DNA of 22,529 bases, from contig CAJMRM010000053.1 in the NCBI GenBank assembly GCA_905215775.1, positions 1 through 22,529 of the forward strand, written 5' to 3'. Made by a program: the position numbers and the translations under genes. This DNA is from an uncultured bacterium. GTDB lineage: Bacteria > Bacillota > Clostridia > Lachnospirales > Lachnospiraceae. The notes beneath the pieces were generated by a model. The model was not told the DNA's origin, searched no databases, and saw only the letters and a list, made by a program, of their open reading frames with translations. The number at the start of each line of letters is the position of its first letter. The stretch's first letter is position 1. This document shows positions 8,911 to 14,944 of the stretch, piece after piece.

Positions 8911-9144
8911 TCAGACCTCCTGTAATTCCCGCTTTTTAAGGCTCTGGAGAAGGAACTGGTAGCGGAGCTGGGCTGCGTTCAGCTCATAGATGCAGCAGTC
9001 GATCAGCGCAGGCTCCACCATCTGCTCAAACTGGTTCTGGGCGGAAAGAATCGCAGTCTGGCTGGCCATGATCTGCTGCTTCAGCTCCAGGAGCTCCTTC
9101 GTCCGTTCCTTATTTGGCGTTGGTTTTTTATTTATAAATCGCAT
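8911..9144 (-). CDS. DUF2508 (YaaL-like) small protein
   Basis: Small soluble protein of 77 residues from this start. The C-terminal half, LIDCCIYELNAAQLRYQFLL, matches the pattern I know for the DUF2508/YaaL family (ID-x-x-IYELN-x-x-Q-x-RY-x-FLL), whose function is unknown. The middle is a predicted amphipathic helix. An ATG nine codons upstream (9171) has no convincing ribosome binding site, whereas AGAAAGGAAAA lies at a good distance before the ATG at 9144, so the shorter form is preferred. It ends six bases before the GH13 gene and shares its transcript. In Bacillus the relative sits beside recR/bofA; here the company is glucan metabolism, which is unusual and gives no functional hint. 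Confidence 0.72.
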   Translation of the reverse strand: MRFINKKPTPNKERTKELLELKQQIMASQTAILSAQNQFEQMVEPALIDCCIYELNAAQLRYQFLLQSLKKRELQEV

Positions 9145-9178
9145 GCTCCCATTTTCCTTTCTTCCGGTCATCGGGCTT

Positions 9179-9242
9179 TTTTCCGTATCCAGGTTCCGGG
9201 CAGTCCGGGGCGATGCCCTCCGGGCCCGGCTTTTCCGTATCC
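9179..9242. repeat. Short direct repeat in the arsR-DUF2508 gap
   Basis: TTTTCCGTATCC occurs at 9179-9190 and again at 9231-9242, in a GC-rich stretch full of CCGG/CCCGG. The whole gap 9145-9322 shows no gene and no clear terminator; a weak GGCC-rich dyad near 9251-9260 is followed by a short A/T run only. The repeat may be a duplicated untranslated segment with no function. Confidence 0.4.
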
Positions 9243-9322
9243 GGGTTTTTGGCCTCCGGCCTTCCGATTTCCGGTATTTTTAAAGGGTTAATGGTAGTAT
9301 TGTCTTTTTATGGGTGTGATAT

Positions 9323-9727
9323 TCACTTGCCGGAATTCTTCTGCAGCGCCTCGTTCAGCCGGAGGAGCCGGTCGATGGCAGACTGGCTGGTCAGGTGGTA
9401 GTAGTTGCAGACGCCGCGTTTTTCCACGGCGATCAGTCCGGAGTCCTTCAGGATCTTCAGGTGATGGGAAACGGCCGGACGGGACAGACTGGTTTTTTCT
9501 GTGATCTCCTTCACGTTGAGACCGGGCGCACGGCGCTTTTCGGCCACGCTGCGGCCGCCCGTCTGCTCCGGGAACCTGCGTTCCTCCTCCACCTCATAAA
9601 GCTGCTGGATGATGGTCAGGCGGGTACTGTCGCCCAGGGCGATGAAAAGGGGAATGCACTCCCTGAATGAAGTTTTTAACCGGTTTTCATCCGGCGTATA
9701 TGATCTGTCGTCCGGTTCCTGCGCCAT
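9323..9727 (-). CDS. ArsR-family HTH transcriptional regulator
   Basis: Winged-helix repressor of 134 residues. The core begins at FIALGDSTRLTIIQQLYE (about 28-45) and the recognition helix is LSRPAVSHHLKILKDSGLI (about 80-98), followed by the wing VEKRGVCNYYHLT. The metal-binding ELCVCD box of ArsR/SmtB sensors is absent. Between helix 2 and helix 3 there is an extra charged stretch of about 25 residues (EVEEERRFPEQTGG and following) not found in compact family members. It therefore probably senses something other than metal, or a protein/redox signal through its two cysteines. AGGAGGG lies eight bases before the ATG. It is transcribed away from the Tad operon and toward the glucan genes, so it may control either or both; self-repression is common in the family. 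Confidence 0.9.
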   Translation of the reverse strand: MAQEPDDRSYTPDENRLKTSFRECIPLFIALGDSTRLTIIQQLYEVEEERRFPEQTGGRSVAEKRRAPGLNVKEITEKTSLSRPAVSHHLKILKDSGLIAVEKRGVCNYYHLTSQSAIDRLLRLNEALQKNSGK

Positions 9728-9763
9728 AGGATGGCCCTCCTGTCTGTGTATTCTGATCCTATT

Positions 9764-9780
9764 GGTTTAAAAATATAAAC
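9764..9780. promoter_or_regulatory. Candidate ArsR operator
   Basis: GTTTA (9765-9769) and TAAAC (9776-9780) form an inverted repeat with a six-base A/T spacer, placed at or just after the expected start of the arsR transcript. AT-rich dyads at this spot are typical for ArsR-family autoregulation; the assignment is inference. Confidence 0.35.
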
Positions 9781-9787
9781 TAAATGT

Positions 9788-9816
9788 ATTCTAACATTTT
9801 TTGGAGGGAACGTCAA
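9788..9816 (-). promoter_or_regulatory. Sigma70-type promoter of the arsR gene
   Basis: On the - strand TTGACG (9811-9816) and TAGAAT (9788-9793) are spaced by 17 bases, a near-consensus pair. It lies about 60 bases upstream of the arsR start. Confidence 0.72.
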
Positions 9817-9831
9817 TGTTTTGGGAAAAAC

Positions 9832-9880
9832 TCAGCAAAATAATTATTCTGTGTGAAAATTTTTTGTAGAATATTGCTGA
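9832..9880. promoter_or_regulatory. Imperfect dyad between the divergent promoters
   Basis: TCAGCAA (9832-9838) mirrors TTGCTGA (9874-9880), and inside these ATTCT (9846-9850) mirrors AGAAT (9868-9872). It lies midway between the arsR and Tad promoters and could be a shared regulator site. Nothing coding is seen in 9817-9911. Confidence 0.35.
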
Positions 9881-9911
9881 AAACAAGGGGGATGATTTTA
9901 CGGTTTTGAAA

Positions 9912-9940
9912 TTGACTTTTCTGCGGGATTGGAAGATAAT
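9912..9940 (+). promoter_or_regulatory. Sigma70-type promoter of the Tad pilus operon
   Basis: TTGACT (9912-9917) and GATAAT (9935-9940) with a 17-base spacer on the + strand. The first gene starts at 10090, so the transcript would carry a leader of roughly 140 bases. Confidence 0.75.
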
Positions 9941-9987
9941 AGGAGCACATTCAGAAATGAGTTTCTTCATTTCCATATCATTTCCAA

Positions 9988-10045
9988 CCGGGCGTCTGCC
10001 CGGGACAGATCCGGCAGCTTCGCCGGGCGCTCCAGGATCGGAGCG
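9988..10045 (+). ncRNA. Structured leader with three consecutive hairpins upstream of the Tad operon
   Basis: CCGGGC/GCCCGG (9988-9993, 9998-10003), CCGGC/GCCGG (10011-10015, 10022-10026) and CGCTCC/GGAGCG (10028-10033, 10040-10045) form three short GC hairpins in a row, with loops of 4, 6 and 6 bases. No T-run follows, so they are not terminators, and they do not match the c-di-GMP riboswitch signatures I know. The third loop is AGGATC, containing a GGA. A role in mRNA stability or translation control of the pilus operon is possible. Confidence 0.5.
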
Positions 10046-10089
10046 GGATTCCAGAAACCGATGAAAATAAGGATAGGAGGTGTCTGCGC

Positions 10090-10605
10090 ATGGCAGTTTT
10101 ATTTGTCGTACTCTTTTCAGCCGCAGTGACGGACTGAAGGTATGGAAAGGTGTTTCACTGGCAGATCCTTCTGGGGCTGGCTGGCGGGATAGCGGAGATA
10201 TTATGGGAAACCGGAGCCGGCAGAGAGACCGCTGTACAGCTTGCCGGGCTGGCGGTCCGGGTCGTTGGTACATGCGCTGTGTTTTATGCTCTGTTTTTAT
10301 GCAGAATGCTGGGAGCCGGGGATATTAAGCTGATGGCTCTCTGCACAGGCCTCCTGGGTATGGGGCCAGGGCTCCGGGTGATCTTTTCCGGGCTCCTTCT
10401 GGCCGCCCTCCGGGCGGCGGGGATGATCTGGAAGCAGGGCTCTCTGTGGCTGCGGATGGAGAGGATCGGAAGCTTTGTGATCCGCTCCGGAAGAGCCGGG
10501 CGGCTTCTGGAATATCCGGGGCGGGAGGACAGGAGAAATATCCTGCGGCTGGGGCCCTGGCTGTTCCTGGGATACTGTATATGGCTGTCTGCCGGATATT
10601 TCTGA
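10090..10605 (+). pseudogene. A24 prepilin peptidase (TadV/CpaA-like) interrupted by an in-frame TGA
   Basis: The frame opens with MAVLFVVLFSAAVTD after a strong AGGAGG (10075-10080), meets TGA at 10135-10137, and continues with RYGKVFHWQILLGLAGG to a stop at 10605. Without the TGA it is a 172-codon A24 aspartyl prepilin peptidase: first catalytic Asp D15 in the VTD-x-R-x-x-K motif and second D78 in LGAGDIK, with several membrane helices. The stop falls exactly between catalytic D15 and R17; in the second peptidase of this operon the same position is Leu (D17-L18-R19). Re-initiation at GTG 10150, which has GAAGG nine bases upstream, would give 151 residues lacking D15, hence no catalysis. A nonsense mutation or a sequencing error is likeliest; no selenocysteine element is evident and TGA ends other genes here. 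Confidence 0.82.
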
Positions 10606-10619
10606 GGAGGTGAGGGAAT

Positions 10620-11636
10620 ATGAAAAAGATCATGGCGGTATACGATGAGGATCCGTTTTACGCGGAACGCCTTTCGGATTATATCAACCGGAAGGAGGAC
10701 GGGATATTTTCTGCCCGGGCCTTCACCTCCAGAAAGCGGCTGGAGGAGTTTGCCAGGGACCATGGCGTCGATGTGCTCCTTACGGGCACTCTGTCCGGAG
10801 AAGGGAGCTTTCCCGGCCTTCCGTCGGCCCGCAGGATCTATCTGACAGAGGAGGAGGGCCGCGGGGAAGGCGACGGACACAGGATTTATAAATACCAGTC
10901 CGGGGATGATATTTTGAGGGAGGTGATGGCGGCCTACTGTGAAACGCCGGAAGGGAGAACAGACTTTCCCGGCCTTCCGGCCCCGGGAAAGCGGATCATC
11001 GGCGTGTATTCTCCCGTGGGGAGATGCGGAAAAACCTCCCTGGCCCTGGCGATGGGCCAGCTCCTGGCGAAGGAAGAAAAGCTCCTGTTCATTACGCTGG
11101 ATACGTTCACCGGCTTTTCCGGACTTCTGGACGAGCAGTGGAAGCGGGACCTTTCAGATCTGATCTATTACTATAAACAGGGGCGGTTCCATGGCCTGCG
11201 GCTCAATTCCGTCATCTACTATCTGGGGGATATGGCCTGGCTTCCTCCCATCCGGTTTCCGGATGATTATAACCAGATCACCTCGGAGGAAATGGCAGAT
11301 TTCCTTTTGAAGATCCTGGAGGAGGGCGGTTATGGGACCATTGTTCTGGATATCGGAAATTATGGGAGACAGGTGCTGCCGCTGCTGGAGATCTGCCAGG
11401 CGGTCTATATGCCCATCCGGGAGGACGCCGTTTCCAGGGCCAAGCTCCGGGAATTTGAGCAGTATGTGGAAAAAAGCGGAAGGAAGGCGGTGGAGGAAAA
11501 GTTCCATAAGATCCACGTTCCCATGGTTACGGGAATGAAGCGGATGGAGCATTTCCCGCAGGAGCTTTTGTGGGGAGATCTGGGGGATTTTGTCCGTGGG
11601 ATGCTAAAGGGGCAGAGAGTGATATGGGAGAGCTGA
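10620..11636 (+). CDS. tadZ: TadZ/CpaE-like MinD-family ATPase of the Tad pilus
   Basis: Cytoplasmic protein of 338 residues that should help position the pilus machine. The N-terminal 105 residues look like a degenerate receiver domain (MAVYDEDPFYAERLSDYI), and the rest is a MinD/ParA-type P-loop domain. The Walker A motif is SPVGRCGKTS (131-140, K138), and the later TIVLDIGNYG corresponds to the Walker B strand. The leading Lys of the deviant Walker A (KGGxGK) is missing, as in several TadZ proteins described as weak ATPases. AGGAGGTG overlaps the stop of the peptidase gene and lies ten bases before the ATG. It overlaps the start of tadA. Confidence 0.85.
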   Translation: MKKIMAVYDEDPFYAERLSDYINRKEDGIFSARAFTSRKRLEEFARDHGVDVLLTGTLSGEGSFPGLPSARRIYLTEEEGRGEGDGHRIYKYQSGDDILREVMAAYCETPEGRTDFPGLPAPGKRIIGVYSPVGRCGKTSLALAMGQLLAKEEKLLFITLDTFTGFSGLLDEQWKRDLSDLIYYYKQGRFHGLRLNSVIYYLGDMAWLPPIRFPDDYNQITSEEMADFLLKILEEGGYGTIVLDIGNYGRQVLPLLEICQAVYMPIREDAVSRAKLREFEQYVEKSGRKAVEEKFHKIHVPMVTGMKRMEHFPQELLWGDLGDFVRGMLKGQRVIWES

Positions 11637-12820
11637 TGCGGGATTTAAAGCGGGAGCTGCGGGAGGAGATCCTCCAGGGCATGTCCTATGAGCGTCAGAT
11701 GACGGATGAGGAGCTGGCCCAGGTCATTGACGGAAAGATCCTGGAGCGGTCGGAGCAGGCCCCCATGGCCCTCAGAGACCGGCTGAAGCTCCAGAAGGAG
11801 CTGTTTGATTCCTTTCGGAGACTGGATATCCTGCAGGAGCTGGTGGACGATCCTGGGATCACAGAGATCATGGTCAACGGCCCGGAGGAGGTGTTCGTGG
11901 AGACCGAAGGGCGGATCAGAAGATGGGAGAAGTCCTTTGAATCCCGGGAACAGCTTATGGAGCTGATCCGGCAGATCGTCAGCCGGGTAAACCGGACGGT
12001 CAATACAGCGTCGCCTATTGTGGACGCCAGGCTGGAGGACGGCTCCCGGGTCCATGTGGTACTGGAGCCGGTGGCGCTGAACGGACCGATCCTCACGATC
12101 CGAAAATTCCCGGATCCGATCACCATGGACCGGCTTCTGGAATACGGGAGCGTTACGAGGGAGGCGGCAGACCTTTTAAAGACCCTGGCGGCGGCCCGCT
12201 ACAATATTTTTGTTAGCGGAGGAACAGGGGCGGGAAAGACGACCTTTTTAAACGCTCTTTCTGAGTTTATCCCCGCCGGTGAGCGTGTGATCACCATTGA
12301 GGATTCGGCAGAATTAAAGCTGGCCCATATCGAGAATCTGGTTCGGCTGGAGACCAGGAATGCCAATGGGGAGGGCCAGGGGGCCATCGGGATCGGAATG
12401 CTGATACGGGCGGCTTTGCGTATGAGACCGGATCGTATTGTGATCGGAGAGGTCCGGGGACGGGAGGCCGTGGACCTGCTCCAGGCAATGAATACTGGCC
12501 ATGACGGGAGCTTCTGTACGGGCCATGCAAACAGCTGCCGGGATATGCTGGCCAGACTGGAGACCATGGTTCTTATGGGGATGGAGCTTCCCCTGCCGGC
12601 CATAAGAAGCCAGATCGCGTCGGCTCTGGATGTGATGGTCCATGTGGCCAGGATGAGGGACAGGAGCCGGAAGGTGACGGCGATTGAGGAGGTGACGGGA
12701 ATTGAAAACGGTGAGATCGTCCTTAATCCCTTATTTTCCTTTGACGGGGAAAAGGGTCTCAGAAAGGCTGGAAGCCTCAGACACCAGGAAAAGCTCAGAA
12801 GGGCGGGGTATGGACTATGA
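11636..12820 (+). CDS. tadA: TadA/CpaF secretion ATPase of the Tad pilus
   Basis: Hexameric type II/IV secretion ATPase that powers pilus extension from the cytoplasmic face. From this start the protein has 394 residues: an N-terminal helical domain (1-65), the N2 domain with ITEIMVNGPEEVFVE (75-89), and the RecA-like domain with Walker A SGGTGAGKTT (194-203, K201). The Asp box ITIEDSAELKL, Walker B RIVIGEVRG with E272, and the His box GHDGSFCTGHANS (288-300) follow. All catalytic features are intact. The ATG at 11636 overlaps the tadZ stop (TGATG) with GGGAG five bases upstream, so translational coupling is likely. An in-frame ATG at 11624 would add four residues. It overlaps tadB by 11 bases. 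Confidence 0.96.
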   Translation: MRDLKRELREEILQGMSYERQMTDEELAQVIDGKILERSEQAPMALRDRLKLQKELFDSFRRLDILQELVDDPGITEIMVNGPEEVFVETEGRIRRWEKSFESREQLMELIRQIVSRVNRTVNTASPIVDARLEDGSRVHVVLEPVALNGPILTIRKFPDPITMDRLLEYGSVTREAADLLKTLAAARYNIFVSGGTGAGKTTFLNALSEFIPAGERVITIEDSAELKLAHIENLVRLETRNANGEGQGAIGIGMLIRAALRMRPDRIVIGEVRGREAVDLLQAMNTGHDGSFCTGHANSCRDMLARLETMVLMGMELPLPAIRSQIASALDVMVHVARMRDRSRKVTAIEEVTGIENGEIVLNPLFSFDGEKGLRKAGSLRHQEKLRRAGYGL

Positions 12821-13547
12821 GGTGTACAGGCTCAGCAGGAAGGAGTGGCTGATCTACGGCAGCCAGGGCGTCGGATATCTGGCGCTTCTCGATTTCGTAT
12901 TTTACAGAAGCGCCGGTCTTATGGCCGTGCTGGTCCCACTGGGACTCTGCTACCCGCTCGTGATCAGAAAGGAACTGAAAAAACGAAGAAGGGAGGCTTT
13001 GAAGCTTCAGTTTAAGGACGCGATCCTTTCGGCTGCCTCCGGGCTCAACGCCGGATATTCGGTGGAAAATGCGTTTGCCTCGGCTTTGGAGGAGATGGAC
13101 AGGCTGTATGGAAAAAACTCCATGATATCGGAGGAGCTTCGCCTGATCCTCGCCAAGACCCGGATGAACCGGTCCTTTGGAGAGGCACTGGGGGATTTCG
13201 CCAGAAGAAGCGGCCTGGAGGATATCCAGAGCTTTTCAGACGTATTCCTGGCAGCCAGAAGGAGCGGCGGAGAGCTGGTAAGGATCATTGCCAGAACGGC
13301 AGAGATCATTGGGGAAAAAATACGGATCCAGGAGGACATTATGACAGCCACTGCGGCCAGACGGATGGAGCAGAGGATCATGAGCGCCATTCCGGTCCTG
13401 ATCACGTTCTACATCGAACTGACCTCTCCGGGATTTTTTTCCCTTCTTTATGAAACTGCGGCCGGGCGGATGGTGATGACCGTCTGTCTCGGGATTTATC
13501 TGGGGGCCTGCAGCCTTTCCAGAAAGATATTGGAGATCCGCATATGA
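12810..13547 (+). CDS. tadB: TadB-like inner-membrane platform protein (T2SSF domain)
   Basis: Membrane platform protein of 245 residues, paired with TadC to anchor the ATPase. Two membrane helices lie near the N-terminus (about 17-32 and 36-53), the cytoplasmic T2SSF helical bundle runs from about 64 to 180 (QFKDAILSAASGLNAGYSVENAFASA), and two helices close the protein (about 188-208 and 213-235). The pattern SGLxAGYSxExAF is typical for TadB/GspF relatives. The reading frame extends upstream inside tadA, but the ATG at 12810, overlapping the tadA end by 11 bases after GGGCGGGG, gives the usual N-terminus. ATGA overlap with tadC. Confidence 0.9.
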   Translation: MDYEVYRLSRKEWLIYGSQGVGYLALLDFVFYRSAGLMAVLVPLGLCYPLVIRKELKKRRREALKLQFKDAILSAASGLNAGYSVENAFASALEEMDRLYGKNSMISEELRLILAKTRMNRSFGEALGDFARRSGLEDIQSFSDVFLAARRSGGELVRIIARTAEIIGEKIRIQEDIMTATAARRMEQRIMSAIPVLITFYIELTSPGFFSLLYETAAGRMVMTVCLGIYLGACSLSRKILEIRI

Positions 13548-14761
13548 AGGGGCCGGTACGCGGATGGATCCGGTATGGGGGCTGTGCGGCGCTGGGAGTT
13601 TTCCTTTTTCTGGCGGCTGAAGCTGTGGACGGCGGCCGGCAGACTGTGGAGAAAGGAGTGCTGAAACGGAATCCGTGGGGACAGGGAGATACGGTATATG
13701 AATTTTATGCAGAAGGGCTGGCGGAGGGGAAGGTGGATCTGTCTGTGACGGTTCCGGCCCGGAGACTGTCGCCGGAAGAATTCCATGAGCGCATTCCGGA
13801 GATCTCGGAGCTTCTTTTTTCCAGCATCCTTGGCAGCAACGCGTCCTTAGATCAGATCCGGACGGATCTGGACCTTCCAGAGGAGCTTTCCGGGTATGGG
13901 ATCCGGGTGGAATGGGAATCGGAGCGGCCGGAGCTCCTGAGCGATATGGGACTTGTAAACCAGGAGCGGCTGCAGGAGACAGACCCCTCTGGCGGGGAGC
14001 GTTTTTTTCTGACGGCAGCGCTTTTATGCGGGGAGGAGAGGGAGGTCCTGACGGTTCCGGTCACGGTTTTTCCTGCAAGGACTACCCAGGGAGAACGGCT
14101 GGAGGAACGGATACACGGTCTGGCCATGGAGCATATGGAGGACGAGACCATTCCCCTGGTTGAGGAATTTGAAGGAGTTCCGATCCGATACCGGAGAAAG
14201 GGCCGGCTTCAGAATGCGGTCCTTTTGGTTCTGGGGCCTGCTGCGGCGGTCTGCCTCAGGCTAAAGGAGAGGAATGACAGACAGGCCTGGAAAAAGAAAA
14301 GGGAGGAAAGCCTGGCGGCAGATTATCCGGATCTGGTTTCGGGATTTCTGGTGCTGACGGGGGCCGGTTATTCCATCCGCCAGGCCTGGAAAAAGACGGT
14401 CCTGGACCGGAAACAGTCTGAGACGCTTCCGTTTTCAGCGGTCTATGAGGAGATGCAGATCACTCTGAACCAGATGGAGACAGGGACGCCGGAGCCTCTT
14501 GCATACGCCCGGTTTGGAAAGCGCTGCGGCCTCCGGTGCTATACGAGGTTTGCCGGGCTTCTGGAAAGCTCCCTGGGTACAGGAGGAAAAAGCCTTAGGG
14601 CTCTTCTGGAGCCGGAAATGGAGGAGGCCTTTAAGATACAGGCGGATCTTGCCAGGAGAAAGGGGGAGGAAGCGTCCACGAAGCTGCTGCTGCCCATGTT
14701 TGGGATACTTGGAGTCGTTATGGTAATGGTAACTGCACCGGCGTTTTTTTCGCTGGGCTGA
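13544..14761 (+). CDS. tadC: TadC-like platform protein with an added Ig-like ectodomain
   Basis: The C-terminal half is a TadC platform protein: membrane helix (about 222-240), T2SSF bundle (about 255-380, DYPDLVSGFLVLTGAGYSIRQA) and a last helix (381-403). The N-terminal half is unusual. A first helix at about 10-25 is followed by some 190 residues predicted outside the membrane. Residues about 105-180 (IRTDLDLPEELSGYGI, VEWESERPELL, then FFLTAALLCGEE and VPVTVFP) resemble an atrophied bacterial Ig-like domain. At 405 residues it is longer than an ordinary TadC of about 300. Start codon overlaps the tadB stop (ATGA), so translation is coupled. The flp pilin gene follows after 13 bases. The Ig-like call rests on pattern memory only. 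Confidence 0.85.
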   Translation: MKGPVRGWIRYGGCAALGVFLFLAAEAVDGGRQTVEKGVLKRNPWGQGDTVYEFYAEGLAEGKVDLSVTVPARRLSPEEFHERIPEISELLFSSILGSNASLDQIRTDLDLPEELSGYGIRVEWESERPELLSDMGLVNQERLQETDPSGGERFFLTAALLCGEEREVLTVPVTVFPARTTQGERLEERIHGLAMEHMEDETIPLVEEFEGVPIRYRRKGRLQNAVLLVLGPAAAVCLRLKERNDRQAWKKKREESLAADYPDLVSGFLVLTGAGYSIRQAWKKTVLDRKQSETLPFSAVYEEMQITLNQMETGTPEPLAYARFGKRCGLRCYTRFAGLLESSLGTGGKSLRALLEPEMEEAFKIQADLARRKGEEASTKLLLPMFGILGVVMVMVTAPAFFSLG

Positions 14762-14774
14762 AAGGAGGGGCCGT

Positions 14775-14942
14775 ATGAGGATCATGGATTTTTTAAAAGA
14801 AGAGGACGGCGTTGGCGTGATCGAGGTGGTGTTGATCCTGGTGGTACTGATCGGGCTGGTGATCATTTTTAAAAAGCAGATCAACCAGCTTTTGAACAAC
14901 ATTTTTTCAGAGATCAGCAAGCAGTCCAAAGAGGTGTACTGA
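14775..14942 (+). CDS. Flp1-type type IVb pilin
   Basis: A 55-residue prepilin, the probable main pilus subunit, easily missed because of its size. After a short charged leader (MRIMDFLKEEDG) comes the cleavage motif G12-VGVIE with Glu at +5, then a single hydrophobic helix VVLILVVLIGLVIIF and a short polar tail ending in SKEVY. This is the layout of Flp pilins and the Flp1_like family of Firmicutes. Processing would need an A24 prepilin peptidase, two of which are encoded in this operon (one broken). AGGAGGGG lies about seven bases before the ATG, a strong site fitting high expression. Position between tadC and the DUF5702 gene is the usual one. Confidence 0.9.
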   Translation: MRIMDFLKEEDGVGVIEVVLILVVLIGLVIIFKKQINQLLNNIFSEISKQSKEVY

Positions 14943-14944
14943 TC

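Noticed and set aside
9179..9242. CRISPR or tandem repeat array
   Set aside because: Only two copies of a 12-mer occur, with no further repeats or spacers.
9957..10064. A 35-codon open frame in the Tad leader (starting MSFFISISFPTGR) as a leader peptide
   Set aside because: Its only Shine-Dalgarno candidate, AGGAG at 9941-9945, lies before the expected transcription start (about 9947), and the sequence is better explained by the three RNA hairpins.
9941..10089. c-di-GMP riboswitch (class I or II) in the Tad leader
   Set aside because: The conserved core elements of either class are not present in the leader.
10135..10137. Selenocysteine or tryptophan recoding of TGA
   Set aside because: No selenocysteine hairpin is apparent after the codon, the homologous position is Leu in the second peptidase, and many genes in the window end with TGA.
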